Source of the DNA: Lentibacillus sp. CBA3610
Lineage (GTDB): Bacteria; Bacillota; Bacilli; Bacillales; Amphibacillaceae
Length of the DNA: 64,000 nucleotides
NCBI RefSeq assembly: GCF_013373365.1
Contig: NZ_CP035925.1
Location: forward strand, 1,426,001 to 1,490,000
Direction of reading: 5' to 3'
Positions 41,375 to 50,620 of the stretch are shown here, in pieces. The position numbers were made by a program, and so were the translations under genes. Every line of letters begins with the position of its first letter. The stretch's first letter is position 1. A model generated the notes under the pieces. That model made no database searches and was not told the origin of the DNA. It saw only the letters and a list, made by a program, of their open reading frames with translations.

Positions 41375-41520
41375 GCAGGTTTTTCGGTGAAGCGGCAATT
41401 CTCGCAATTCCCGGCCTACTCGGAAGATGATTTCGCTTGTCGCTCGGCCTCGGCTTTCTCAAATTTTCAGACTTTCCTGCACCTTCCTGATAGGTTTTGG
41501 ACTTCGAGAAGACCTTTCGA
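41375..41520. repeat. dispersed repeat family 2, copy 1
   Basis: The segment containing TTGCAGGTTTTTCGGTGAAG is similar to the one near 56632-56652 (TTGCAAGGTCTTTCGGTGAAG), with further similarity in the adjoining TAGGC/CGAGTAGG-like sequence. It lies in the 905-base gap between the membrane protein and gluP. Confidence 0.5.
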
Positions 41521-41790
41521 GTCCTTTCTATCGTTTTTTTGATGAATTTTGGCACCGTCTCTAGTCCGTTTCATCGTCTTTTTGATGAATTTTGGGCACT
41601 GAGAGCCTTTCTCTAATCCGTTTCATCACCTTTTTGATGGATTTTGGGCACTGAGAGCCTTTCTCTAATCCGTTTCATCGCCTTTTTGATGGATTTTGGA
41701 AATTGAGGACCCTTCTCGAGTCCTTTTCACTGCCTTTTTGATAGATGTGGGAATCAGGAACCTTTTTTCGAGTCCTTTTTGCCGTCTTCC
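41519..41790. repeat. tandem array of a 52-base unit
   Basis: Units start at 41563, 41615, 41667 and 41719, each 52 bases, with a partial copy before and after. A typical core is TTTTTGATG(A/G)ATTTTGGGCA. Identity is highest between units at 41563 and 41615 and falls outward. There is no long ORF in the array. The gap from 41205 to 42109 holds, besides this array, the family 2 repeat and a hairpin CTTCAGTGCGGA/TCCGCTGAAG near 42015-42044; no gene is visible. Confidence 0.75.
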
Positions 41791-42109
41791 TAACATTATT
41801 GAATCATTCATACCACCTGCATCGTCAGAAGGCTATTCTAAAAAACAGTAGCACTATGTGTCGCAGTTTATCCCGCATTCAATAATGGTTAGTATCCCGC
41901 CAAAATACGGCGGCTAACTGGCCCTAAATGCCTGATTCTGTTCGGGTCGACACGATGTTGGTCGCGGGAGACGTTGCAACAGGGCGCCCGAATTTTTAGC
42001 CTTTGTTCCTCTACTTCAGTGCGGAAAAGTGCACTCCGCTGAAGGGAAGTTTCACTTTAAGGATTTTGTAGCAAAAACAACAACTTTTGAGAAAACGGGA
42101 CTGATGCAT

Positions 42110-43669
42110 TTACTCTGTCCGGTTTCCGGTTATTTCTTCATACAATCGCTGGATATCTTCGTGTTCGGGGTCTAGTTCATATGCTTTTTCAATGTGTTCC
42201 GCCGCTTTATCCTCTTGCCCATCATTGCCATACAAAATCGCCAAATTATGATGCGCCTCTGCAAATGAATCATTCAATTCAATCGTTTTTTCCAAATCTG
42301 TGACCGCCTGCTCAGCATTATTCAGTTGCATATGGCTGTATGAACGCTGAAACAATAAGAGACTTTCCAATTCCCTGTCAATATCATCTGAAATCTCAAG
42401 TCCCTCGGTTGTTGCTTCAATGACCTCTTCGTGCTGTTCTTCATTAATGAACTGCTCCGCTTTCATCAAATGATACGAAGGACTATTTTCATTATTCTCA
42501 AGACCATAAACCACAAGTGCTGAAACAGTCAGTAAATAAACAATGAGCGCAGAAAATTGAATGACGCCATTCTTTTTCTTTGGGAGATACAACATAGCCG
42601 ATGCGATAAATCCCGAAATCAAACCACCCAAATGAGCACCATTATCCACCTGAGGAACACTTAATCCAAACACAATATTGATTCCGATAATTATCAGCAA
42701 ATTCATGCCCATCGTCTGGAAAAAGACTTTTCGATGTATGCATCCGAAAAATAATAAGGCGCCAAATAACCCAAACAATGCTCCGGAAGCGCCCGCTGAA
42801 ACGTTTGTCGTAAAGGCAAAACTCGCCAGACCTCCTCCGATCCCTGCCAGAAAATAAATAATGAAAAATCGGAATGAACCATATATTCGTTCCACGGCGG
42901 TGCCCAAATAATAAACAGCCAGCATATTCATCAATAAGTGAAATATCCCGATATGCAGGAACATTGACGTGATGATGCGCCACCATTCACCATTTTCTAT
43001 AATGGCCGGATTATATTTTGCCCCAAATTCGATTAATGTTGGTGTTGAGGTGCTGTTGCCGTTCAGTTCAAGCAATAAAAAGAACAGGACATTGATTGCC
43101 AGGAGGACATACGTCAAAAAAGGCTTACCGTATGAAAAAATACTTTGGAATTCCCGTTCTCTCTGTTTAATCTGTCCGACTAGGTTTTTCCGGAAATTGG
43201 TCACCTCTGCTTCTTTTTGTTCTTCAGAGAGATGTTCCCCGGAATCCTGGAATGTACTCCCGATAGCCTCCTGCAGTCTTGCTAATTCTTCCTCTTTTTC
43301 ATTATCTGATAAATAATAGACATTCATCCTGATTGGGTTCTTTTCATCCAGTTGCATTTGTTTTTTGAGAATTTCCCAATCATCTACCGGGCTATGGGAA
43401 TCGATATAAACATTATGTATTACAATATGTTTCCCCCGAAAATACCGTCTTATGGCTTTGGCTTTCTGAAAAACCTGGCCTATGTCCTTCTTTAAATGAT
43501 TTTTCCAGTCAAATCCGCCATGAAATAGACGCACGACCTGTGACGTTTTACCTTCACGTTTTTCCAGCCATAATTCTTCATTTTCATTAATATGTAATAG
43601 TTCAAAGCCATCTTGCTCTGTCAGATGTGTTGCTAATTTATACATTGTATAGCTTTCATCCAGGTACAT
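42110..43669 (-). CDS. gluP: GluP/YqgP rhomboid intramembrane protease with TPR tail
   Basis: 519 residues, GAGGGGGAAC before ATG 43669. A soluble N-terminal domain (1-170) is followed by seven membrane helices with the catalytic Ser in G-A-S-G-A-L-F-G and His in N-G-A-H-L-G-G. C-terminal tetratricopeptide repeats lie between about 400 and 510. This is the YqgP architecture; the B. subtilis enzyme cleaves the magnesium transporter MgtE with FtsH. The N- and C-terminal domains are complete. Confidence 0.92.
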   Translation of the reverse strand: MYLDESYTMYKLATHLTEQDGFELLHINENEELWLEKREGKTSQVVRLFHGGFDWKNHLKKDIGQVFQKAKAIRRYFRGKHIVIHNVYIDSHSPVDDWEILKKQMQLDEKNPIRMNVYYLSDNEKEEELARLQEAIGSTFQDSGEHLSEEQKEAEVTNFRKNLVGQIKQREREFQSIFSYGKPFLTYVLLAINVLFFLLLELNGNSTSTPTLIEFGAKYNPAIIENGEWWRIITSMFLHIGIFHLLMNMLAVYYLGTAVERIYGSFRFFIIYFLAGIGGGLASFAFTTNVSAGASGALFGLFGALLFFGCIHRKVFFQTMGMNLLIIIGINIVFGLSVPQVDNGAHLGGLISGFIASAMLYLPKKKNGVIQFSALIVYLLTVSALVVYGLENNENSPSYHLMKAEQFINEEQHEEVIEATTEGLEISDDIDRELESLLLFQRSYSHMQLNNAEQAVTDLEKTIELNDSFAEAHHNLAILYGNDGQEDKAAEHIEKAYELDPEHEDIQRLYEEITGNRTE

Positions 43670-43769
43670 TAAAGTTCCCCCTCACAACGCCATGATACCA
43701 AAATTTATTCAATATTTCTCTCTAAACATACAAAAGAAGCTGTTTTCTTAACAGCTTCTTAAACATGAA

Positions 43770-43961
43770 TTATTTAACTGACTGGCGCTGAAATAAAGCC
43801 GGCATTAATTTTTCGCGAATGACTGGCATATTCATTGAAATCATAACTGCCGCCCGCCGCAAAAAGCTGATTGCCAATAGTGTATTCATAATCCGGAAAC
43901 GCCATCTGAAAATGACAACAACAATTGTCATAAGCAATGTTAAAACTGCAAAGAATCTCAT
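43770..43961 (-). CDS. small membrane protein, YqgO position
   Basis: 63 residues from ATG 43961 with AAAGGGTG upstream. A hydrophobic helix is followed by a basic R-W-R-F-R-I and a second amphipathic segment. It occupies the position of short membrane ORFs between yqgP and yqgN in B. subtilis. No family recognised with confidence. Confidence 0.6.
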   Translation of the reverse strand: MRFFAVLTLLMTIVVVIFRWRFRIMNTLLAISFLRRAAVMISMNMPVIREKLMPALFQRQSVK

Positions 43962-44025
43962 CGGTGACACCCTTTTCTCATTTTATGTCAGTCATAGTCT
44001 TCTTCTATTCGGATGAGATTATACA

Positions 44026-45039
44026 TCATGATCCAATATAACGGTCATACCAGGTTCTAGCCTGAACACGATCTTCTGTGCCCTGAACGAGAACGCGCCC
44101 ATCCTTAAACATGACAAAGTGAATACCTTCTTCAAACGTCGCCTTTAACAAGAATGGTGTTCGCTTTACATCGGCAATATTCGCTAACTGACCTTCCCAT
44201 TGTTCCAGGTCTAAGGCGGGCTTGCTGTGAATCTGGACAGTGTCCCGGCCGCATAACACCGTTTCTTCGTCTTCTGCATTTTTTTGCAAAGCAGGGAATT
44301 CATTTTTTTGGCATGTTGCGCAATCCGCATCAGGGGTCAGAAGCTTCATATCATAGTGGCGATTATGCCAGATATCAATTGTTTTTAAGGTGTTCCGCAA
44401 TGACGGCTCATTCAACGTTAACCATTTTAATGTCTCTGTCACCTGAAGTGATGCAACCATATCAACGGCCGGGGAAATAACACCAACCGTATCACAAGTC
44501 TGGCCGCCTCCTGCCCCTTCATGAGTGACACACCGTAAACAAGGCGTTTTTCCCGGTACAAAAAATGCAGTCATCCCCCTGGAACTGACAACACCACCAT
44601 ATGAAAATGGTATTTGCTGCTTAAAACAGGCATCATTTAAAAGAAACCGCGTGGAGAAATTATCCGTTCCATCCAATACAACGGTCATATCTTTTATGAA
44701 TTCATGTATATTTTCAGCGGTGACATTTCCAACAATTGCCTCGATTTCTACCTGACTATTAATTTTCTCCAGTTTGTTTTTAGCCGCTACCGCTTTTGGC
44801 ATTGCTTGTTCCACATCTTCCTCATCAAACATCATCTGCCGCTGCAAGTTGCTGAGTTCAACATAGTCACGGTCGATCAGCCGAATTTTACCAATTCCGG
44901 CTCGTACCAGCTGGTTGCTGATGACAGTGCCTAATGCACCTGCACCAACCACAAGTGCAGAACTGGATGACAATTGATGCTGCCCACTTTCCTGGATCGG
45001 GCCAAATAGCATTTGCCTTGAATAACGGGTTTTATCCAT
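44026..45039 (-). CDS. ThiF/MoeB-family adenylyltransferase (E1-like)
   Basis: 337 residues. Y-S-R-Q-M-L-F-G near the N-terminus, V-V-G-A-G-A-L-G-T (Rossmann ATP site), D-G-T-D-N-F-S-T-R and the zinc pair C-L-R-C with C-A-T-C are classical. The last about 80 residues add a rhodanese-free small domain. It activates a sulfur carrier (ThiS or MoaD) by adenylation. No thi or moa genes are adjacent, so MoeB versus ThiF cannot be decided. It follows 5-formyl-THF cyclo-ligase by one base. Confidence 0.85.
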   Translation of the reverse strand: MDKTRYSRQMLFGPIQESGQHQLSSSSALVVGAGALGTVISNQLVRAGIGKIRLIDRDYVELSNLQRQMMFDEEDVEQAMPKAVAAKNKLEKINSQVEIEAIVGNVTAENIHEFIKDMTVVLDGTDNFSTRFLLNDACFKQQIPFSYGGVVSSRGMTAFFVPGKTPCLRCVTHEGAGGGQTCDTVGVISPAVDMVASLQVTETLKWLTLNEPSLRNTLKTIDIWHNRHYDMKLLTPDADCATCQKNEFPALQKNAEDEETVLCGRDTVQIHSKPALDLEQWEGQLANIADVKRTPFLLKATFEEGIHFVMFKDGRVLVQGTEDRVQARTWYDRYIGS

Positions 45040-45040
45040 G

Positions 45041-45610
45041 TTAGCTCCCTCCCCGCTCTATAAAACCGCTCTCAGTAATGATTTCATCTACCGGAATATC
45101 AAATGGTTCAACCGGAAGCTCTTCTGCGATTTGCCTGTTTGCTGCCAGTGACAGCTTCAGATTTGGAAAATCAATTAAAAAACGATCATAATACCCGCCG
45201 CCAAACCCAATCCGATAGCCATTTTTATCAAACAACAATCCTGGTACGACGAGTAATTCAATGATATTTTTCATCACTTTCCCGGTTTCGTCAGGCTTTG
45301 GTTCCCATAAATTATAATAGACGGACTCCAATTGATTGAAGTAATCTATTATACGAAAATCAAGCTGCCGTTCCCTCGGCCAGCATTTGGGAACACAAAC
45401 CGTTTTACCTTCCTGCCACGCCTTTTCGATAATCGATCTTGTATTCCACTCCATTCCGTGTGAAACCGTTATGCCGATTACTTCAGACTGCTTCCATATA
45501 TCAGATGTCACCAAATGCTCCGTCAACGATTGTTCTATTCTGTCACGTTCCGAAAGTGATAAATTATTTAATCGGTGAATGATATCTTTCCGAAGTTCAG
45601 TTTTTTCCAT
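45041..45610 (-). CDS. yqgN: 5-formyltetrahydrofolate cyclo-ligase
   Basis: 189 residues from ATG 45610. W-N-T-R-S-I-I-E-K-A-W and P-G-L-L-F-D-K-N-G-Y-R-I-G-F-G-G-G-Y-Y-D-R-F are the typical signature, the latter being the catalytic loop. It converts 5-formyl-THF to 5,10-methenyl-THF with ATP. It is adjacent to the ThiF/MoeB gene and occupies the place of yqgN in B. subtilis. Confidence 0.92.
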   Translation of the reverse strand: MEKTELRKDIIHRLNNLSLSERDRIEQSLTEHLVTSDIWKQSEVIGITVSHGMEWNTRSIIEKAWQEGKTVCVPKCWPRERQLDFRIIDYFNQLESVYYNLWEPKPDETGKVMKNIIELLVVPGLLFDKNGYRIGFGGGYYDRFLIDFPNLKLSLAANRQIAEELPVEPFDIPVDEIITESGFIERGGS

Positions 45611-45843
45611 ATCATTCAACCCCCTGCCTGCATTATATACAATCACGGCAAATCATTATTTCGTCTCACGATGCAAGTTGTGTTTTTTCAACCGTGGACA
45701 ATTTCCATCAGTCTATACCGTTCCGGGTTTTTCCGCTTGTTTTTTGTAGAAATATAGTTACGGTCGCCTGTTTCTGTACAAGCCATGTAATATCTACACC
45801 GCATTTAATTCCCTCCAACAATGACTGCGTTTTAAGATCTAGG

Positions 45844-45964
45844 CGGTGTTCAAAGAGTCCGGTGAATGACATCGATTTCTTCTCGTTAGCTTGCTTTTCC
45901 GCTGCTCAAGCTTTCGGCTGCGCCTCGAACTCTCGGTCCTTTTCATCCTCCTTTTGAACACGCA
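45844..45964 (-). repeat. dispersed repeat family 1, short copy
   Basis: Read leftward it begins with GTGTTCAAAAGGAGGATGAA and ends in CGGACTCTTTGAACACC. Its ends are inverted repeats (GTTCAAA...TTTGAAC). It is about 121 bases and shares both ends with the copy at 48469-48686 but lacks an internal segment of about 90 bases. It lies in the 459-base gap before 46106; the rest of that gap shows no other feature. Confidence 0.7.
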
Positions 45965-46105
45965 CTTTTATGACGTTTCAGACCCTAACTATAATAGCAG
46001 ATGTATGGATAACTTTCAAGATGCTGGATTGTTAAATTTTGACCATTTCTCTTTTTTGTAATGTATGTTATAACTGTATTGATAGATGAATGGAGGGAAA
46101 TAAAC

Positions 46106-46339
46106 ATGATGTATACGATAATCGCCATTATCGTTATTGCAGTCGTCCTGTTAATTCTATCGTTTTTTATGAACGATAAATTTGATGACTTGGAAAGCGA
46201 ACTGGAACAGCTCTCAATCTCAACAATGCAGGAAAACTATCAAATTAAGAAAAAAATAAATATCCTTGAAGAAGAACTGCTGACAGACGACTTTTCCAAT
46301 GACACCATACATAAAAACGATCAATATACAGAAAGATAG
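46106..46339 (+). CDS. small membrane-anchored coiled-coil protein
   Basis: 77 residues from ATG 46106 (GGAGGG upstream). A single N-terminal hydrophobic helix with Ile/Val-rich sequence, then a coiled-coil segment ([12 protein letters not shown] and following) and a charged tail. It is followed 9 bases later by the MltG-like gene. No family recognised; scaffolding at the membrane is plausible. Confidence 0.6.
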   Translation: MMYTIIAIIVIAVVLLILSFFMNDKFDDLESELEQLSISTMQENYQIKKKINILEEELLTDDFSNDTIHKNDQYTER

Positions 46340-46348
46340 GGGAACCAT

Positions 46349-46897
46349 ATGAAACAAACCGTTCGTTCATTTGCAATTGGCCTGTTAACGGCTGGTATTA
46401 TTCTGCTCGGTGCGTATTATTTTGCCGGTGATTCACAGACTGAAGCTGAAGACATACCGACAGAGGATATGATTGAAATTGTTGAATCTGAAGGTTATCA
46501 TGTGTTGACTGAATCCGAATATATTTCCGTTTCTGTAGAGTCGGACGATAATACGGAAGAAAATAATGATACGAACAATGAAAATAATAACGAAGCGGAA
46601 CAATCCGGATCTGATGAAACAGAATCTGATAATAGCAATGACGGGAATAATGAACAGGAAAATAATTCAGACGATACCAGTGAAGATAGTCCAACAACTT
46701 ATACACTGACAGTAGAATCCGGAGTCGCACCATCCGAAATCAGTCAAACACTTGAAGAAAATGATATTATCGACGATGCTGATGCGTTTACAGAGTATTT
46801 GGAGGATGAGGATTACAGCCAATTGGTCCAACTGGGTGAATTCGAACTATCCAGCGACATGGACCATAATGAAATTGCCGAAACCCTTACAAACTAA
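46349..46897 (+). CDS. membrane protein with isolated MltG LysM-like domain
   Basis: 182 residues. N-terminal membrane helix, then a low-complexity D/E/N/S-rich linker (about 65-115) and a C-terminal segment T-L-T-V-E-S-G-V-A-P-S-E-I-S-Q-T-L and later L-G-E-F-E-L. This resembles the LysM-like subdomain preceding the catalytic part of MltG/YceG, but no catalytic domain follows. It is therefore a truncated or accessory form. The very acidic linker fits halophilic adaptation. Confidence 0.65.
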   Translation: MKQTVRSFAIGLLTAGIILLGAYYFAGDSQTEAEDIPTEDMIEIVESEGYHVLTESEYISVSVESDDNTEENNDTNNENNNEAEQSGSDETESDNSNDGNNEQENNSDDTSEDSPTTYTLTVESGVAPSEISQTLEENDIIDDADAFTEYLEDEDYSQLVQLGEFELSSDMDHNEIAETLTN

Positions 46898-46928
46898 GCT
46901 GTATTGCCAATCGCAATACAGCTTTTTG
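46896..46928 (+). terminator. intrinsic terminator
   Basis: AAGCTGTATTG and CAATACAGCTT pair perfectly over 11 bases, followed by TTTG; it also lies at the end of the leftward phoU gene. Confidence 0.78.
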
Positions 46929-46941
46929 TTTATGCTTAAGC

Positions 46942-47598
46942 TTAATTTAATTTATACGACTCGCCTTTAACAAGATATAAAATGCTCTCGCCAATATTAG
47001 TTATATGATCGGAAAATCGCTCAATATAGCGTGCGCTGAACGCCATTTGCATGACATATTGGATTTTTTCCGGGTTTGTCGCCGTCTCTGATAATAAATC
47101 ACTCACGATCCGTTCATATAACCGATCGACCTTGTCATCCATAGCCGATAGTTTGCCTGCAATGGATACATCCTCATATTGGAACGCCCGCATCGCCGTT
47201 TCATTCATATTAATCGCCATATCCCGCATTTCCTTAATGCGCGGATGGATGGTCAACCGGTGATCTTGCCCAAGATGGCATGTTGATTTGGCGATATTTT
47301 TGGCATTATCAGCCATACGTTCGATATCTGTTGTGATTTGCAGCGATATGACAAGCCTGCGCAAGTCTGTTGCGACAGGCTGTTGTCTGGCAATCAACAA
47401 TATCGTCTGATCGTTGATCGCGTGTTCCTGTTTATCGACACGTTTGTCTTCATCAATCACGCTATTTGCCAGATTCAAATCCTGGTTATACAAAGCGTCA
47501 ATTGCTTTACGCAAGGCATCCACCGACGCATTTGACAGTGCCATAATATCCTCTTTAATATCACTCAAATCCGTCTCAAACTGTTCTCTACCAGTCAT
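46942..47598 (-). CDS. phoU: PhoU phosphate signalling regulator
   Basis: 218 residues with the two three-helix PhoU repeats; E-D-I-M-A-L-S and D-x-x-V-D-x-x-E motifs are visible, e.g. D-E-D-K-R-V-D-K-Q-E. It binds metal clusters and restrains the Pst transporter/PhoR signal when phosphate is plentiful. Last gene of the pst operon. Confidence 0.93.
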   Translation of the reverse strand: MTGREQFETDLSDIKEDIMALSNASVDALRKAIDALYNQDLNLANSVIDEDKRVDKQEHAINDQTILLIARQQPVATDLRRLVISLQITTDIERMADNAKNIAKSTCHLGQDHRLTIHPRIKEMRDMAINMNETAMRAFQYEDVSIAGKLSAMDDKVDRLYERIVSDLLSETATNPEKIQYVMQMAFSARYIERFSDHITNIGESILYLVKGESYKLN

Positions 47599-47618
47599 TA
47601 AAATCCTCCTTTATTAGG

Positions 47619-48440
47619 TCAGCCAAACCGGCCGGTAATATAGTCTTCCGTACGCTTATCATCAGGGTTGGAAAAAAGTTTATCCGTATCGTTGTATTCA
47701 ATGACTTCACCATTCAGGAAAAATGCTGTCCTATCCGAAATTCTGGCAGCCTGCTGCATGTTGTGCGTCACGATTGCGATACTATAATCCTTTTTTAATT
47801 CCTGTACAAGTTCCTCAATCCTTGTGGTTGAAATGGGATCCAGCGCCGAGGTAGGTTCATCCATCAAAATGACTTCAGGTTCAATTGCCAGACATCTGGC
47901 AATACAAAGCCGCTGCTGCTGACCGCCGGAAAGCCCAAATGCATTTTCATTCAGCCGATCCTTCACTTCATCCCAAAGAGCTGCTTCTTTTAAGCTTTTT
48001 TCAACTATCTCATCAAGTATTTTCTTTTTCTTAATACCGTGTGTTTTCGGACCGTACACAACATTTTCATAAATCGATTTTGGAAAAGGGTTCGGATTTT
48101 GAAACACCATCCCAACGCTTGTTCTTAAATCTTCCACTTTAAACTTCGGACTGAATATTTCTTTATCATTATATTTAATGCTTCCGCTCATCTTTACGGA
48201 TGGCACCAATTCAACCAACCGATTCAGCGACTTAATAAACGTTGATTTGCCGCAGCCGGATGGTCCAATGATCGCTGTCACCTTATTCACGGGAATATCC
48301 AGCTGCACATCATAAAGTGCCTGGTTATCGCCATACCATAAATTAAAGTTATCAATAGAATAAATGGTTTTTTTATCTTCCTTATCCGGTTCAATTGTAT
48401 TAGTGATCGTTACCTGCTTGTTCTCTGGTGCATTAGTCAT
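47619..48440 (-). CDS. pstB: phosphate ABC transporter ATP-binding protein
   Basis: 273 residues. Walker A G-P-S-G-C-G-K-S, signature L-S-G-G-Q-Q-Q-R, Walker B V-I-L-M-D-E-P. The first 25 residues are a non-conserved leader. It lies downstream of the repeat copy that separates it from pstA. It powers phosphate import with PstCA. Confidence 0.95.
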   Translation of the reverse strand: MTNAPENKQVTITNTIEPDKEDKKTIYSIDNFNLWYGDNQALYDVQLDIPVNKVTAIIGPSGCGKSTFIKSLNRLVELVPSVKMSGSIKYNDKEIFSPKFKVEDLRTSVGMVFQNPNPFPKSIYENVVYGPKTHGIKKKKILDEIVEKSLKEAALWDEVKDRLNENAFGLSGGQQQRLCIARCLAIEPEVILMDEPTSALDPISTTRIEELVQELKKDYSIAIVTHNMQQAARISDRTAFFLNGEVIEYNDTDKLFSNPDDKRTEDYITGRFG

Positions 48441-48468
48441 GACAAAACCTCCCGATTAATTACTAATT

Positions 48469-48686
48469 GTGCGTGTTCAAAAAGGAGGATAAAAAGGACC
48501 AAGAAGTTCGAGGCGGTGCAGTTTCGAGCAGCGGAATGTATGCATTTAGATACATGAGCACAAGGATTGCTTCCCTGAATCCGCATCCGCACGCAGGAAA
48601 AGCGGTTTTCTTTTCCAAGGAGCGAAGAAACAAGCCAACGAAAAAATTCGACGTGTCATTTTTACCGGACTTTTTGAACAACCTCT
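48469..48686 (+). repeat. dispersed repeat family 1, long copy, inside the pst operon
   Basis: Starts GTGCGTGTTCAAAAAGGAGG and ends CGGACTTTTTGAACAACC, the same ends as the copy at 45844-45964. The ends form an inverted repeat (GTTCAAAAAG with CTTTTTGAAC). It sits between pstA and pstB; its right end touches the pstA stop codon. A short ORF inside it is not considered real. Confidence 0.75.
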
Positions 48687-49563
48687 AATAACGTTTAGAA
48701 AATTTGTTACGTATGAAAACAGCAATAGAATTCATCAGTATTAAGGCTACAAGCAGCACGATAATACCTGCTGAAGCGATAATATGGAACTCTTCTTGCG
48801 GCCTGCCGGTCCAATTGTATATTTGGATCGGTAACACCGTAAAACTGTCCCGGATACTTCCCGGCACATAAGCGACAAATGACATTGCGCCAATCGTCAA
48901 TAAGGGGGCTGTCTCACCAATCGCTCGTGATAAAGCCAATATGCTGCCGGTCAACATGCCGGGAATTGCTGCCGGTAAAATAACTCGGCGGACCGTCTGC
49001 CATTTTGTGGCACCCATCGCATAAGACGCCTCATACTGGTTTTGCGGGATGGACCTTATAGCTTCTTGTGCAGCGACAACAATGATTGGCATTATTAACA
49101 GGCTCATGGTCAATCCACCGGCCATAACACTCCGGCCCATTTCCAGCAGCCGGACAAAAACCGTCAGACCCAATAGCCCGAAAACAACGGAGGGAACCCC
49201 TGCCAAATTTGATATATTCATGCGTATAAAACGGGTGAATTTGTTTTCTTTCGCATATTCCTCAAGATAGATCGCCGTCCCAACACCCAATACTATCGAA
49301 ACTGGAGCGGTGACAGCCATCACCCAGAGCGTACCGAAAATCGCAGCTTTTATGCCGGCTTCTTCCGGAAAACGGGATGCAAAGTTTGTCAGGAATTGCC
49401 AATCCAAATAAGGAAGACCCTGTGAAAATACCCGATAAAGCAAGACTGCCAGCACAGCGATTCCAAATGATGTAGCTAAGAAAAACACCGTCCGCATAAT
49501 CCGGCTCTTGATGATCCGGTTATTCATTTTATTTTGAACCAGCTGTTTGTCGATCAAGTTCAT
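48685..49563 (-). CDS. pstA: phosphate ABC transporter permease
   Basis: 292 residues with six membrane helices and the binding-protein-dependent transport loop (E-A-x-x-A-x-G-A-T-K-W). Overlaps no gene; starts 1 base from pstC. It forms the membrane channel with PstC for high-affinity phosphate import. Confidence 0.93.
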   Translation of the reverse strand: MNLIDKQLVQNKMNNRIIKSRIMRTVFFLATSFGIAVLAVLLYRVFSQGLPYLDWQFLTNFASRFPEEAGIKAAIFGTLWVMAVTAPVSIVLGVGTAIYLEEYAKENKFTRFIRMNISNLAGVPSVVFGLLGLTVFVRLLEMGRSVMAGGLTMSLLIMPIIVVAAQEAIRSIPQNQYEASYAMGATKWQTVRRVILPAAIPGMLTGSILALSRAIGETAPLLTIGAMSFVAYVPGSIRDSFTVLPIQIYNWTGRPQEEFHIIASAGIIVLLVALILMNSIAVFIRNKFSKRY

Positions 49564-49564
49564 A

Positions 49565-50491
49565 TCAGTAATCCTCCTTGAAGCGGCGGGAGATATATTG
49601 TGACAGGAGATTCATCAGCAATGTGAAGAGGAACAACGTCATCCCGACTGCATAAATGCTGTAATAAGTGGTTGTGCCATAGGAAGCATCACCAAGTACC
49701 ACCTGTACGATATACCCGGTCATTGTCTGTATCGATTCTGTAACATCCAAGGTAAGTGTTGGTGTTGAGCCGGCAGCAACCGACACAATCATCGTTTCTC
49801 CGATAGCCCGGGAAATACCCAGCACGAAAGATGAAATGATCCCTGACAATGCTGCGGGAACGACGACCTTCAAAGCCACTTCGAGTCTGGTGGATCCCAT
49901 TGCCAGCGCACCTTCCCTCATAGAGTTGGGAACAGAGCTCATGGCATCTTCAGAAAGTGAAGCAATCATCGGAATGATCATGACACCTACTATACCCCCC
50001 GCGCTCAGTGCATTAAAAATTGGAAGATCAGAAATGAACACCTGCAGCAGTGGTGTCACAAATGTCAAAGCAAAGAATCCGTAAACAATTGTCGGAATGC
50101 CGGCCAATATTTCAAGGATTGGTTTGACAACTTTGCGCACTTTTTCTGATGCAAACTCACTCAGATAGATAGCTGACGCCAGTCCGAACGGGATAGCTAC
50201 GATCATAGCAATCACCGTAATCAGCAATGTTCCCGAGATTAACGGCAGAATCCCGAAGCTAGGATTTTCGCCAAAAGGCCACCATGTTGTCCCCGTTATA
50301 AATTCCATGAAAGGAACACGCGTGAAAAACGTAATGGTTTCTATCAGCAATGTGAGAACAATACCGATTGTTGCAAGTATCGATACAATGGAACAAACCA
50401 GAAAGAAAGCTGGTGCTGCTTTTTCAGTAAATGTCTGTAAAGAACGATTGGATTTTTTTTCTTTCATTAACTCTTTGACGTTAACAGCCAT
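49565..50491 (-). CDS. pstC: phosphate ABC transporter permease
   Basis: 308 residues, GAGGGGTATC upstream of ATG 50491. Six membrane helices with the conserved E-G-A-L-A-M-G-S-T-R-L-E loop. Followed 1 base later by pstA. An acidic P-F-G region near 75-80 is typical of PstC. Confidence 0.93.
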   Translation of the reverse strand: MAVNVKELMKEKKSNRSLQTFTEKAAPAFFLVCSIVSILATIGIVLTLLIETITFFTRVPFMEFITGTTWWPFGENPSFGILPLISGTLLITVIAMIVAIPFGLASAIYLSEFASEKVRKVVKPILEILAGIPTIVYGFFALTFVTPLLQVFISDLPIFNALSAGGIVGVMIIPMIASLSEDAMSSVPNSMREGALAMGSTRLEVALKVVVPAALSGIISSFVLGISRAIGETMIVSVAAGSTPTLTLDVTESIQTMTGYIVQVVLGDASYGTTTYYSIYAVGMTLFLFTLLMNLLSQYISRRFKEDY

Positions 50492-50620
50492 AAAGATACC
50501 CCTCTTTTACATTAACTAAGCTAACATAATATAAATTAATCATTACAATAAGGTAAGTGAGGAAAGGTATAGCCATACACCTCCCCTCACTATCCAATAA
50601 AATTCATTTATAGCTCAGGA

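Noticed and set aside
41364..41555. Leftward ORF of 63 codons in the repeat gap
   Set aside because: It lies within the family 2 repeat and first tandem unit, is composed of repeat-derived basic residues and lacks a ribosome binding site.
41519..41790. CRISPR array
   Set aside because: Units are contiguous 52-base repeats without unique spacers, and no cas genes are nearby.
48467..48688. 73-codon ORF between pstA and pstB
   Set aside because: It coincides with the long copy of repeat family 1 and its frame is not kept in the shorter copy.
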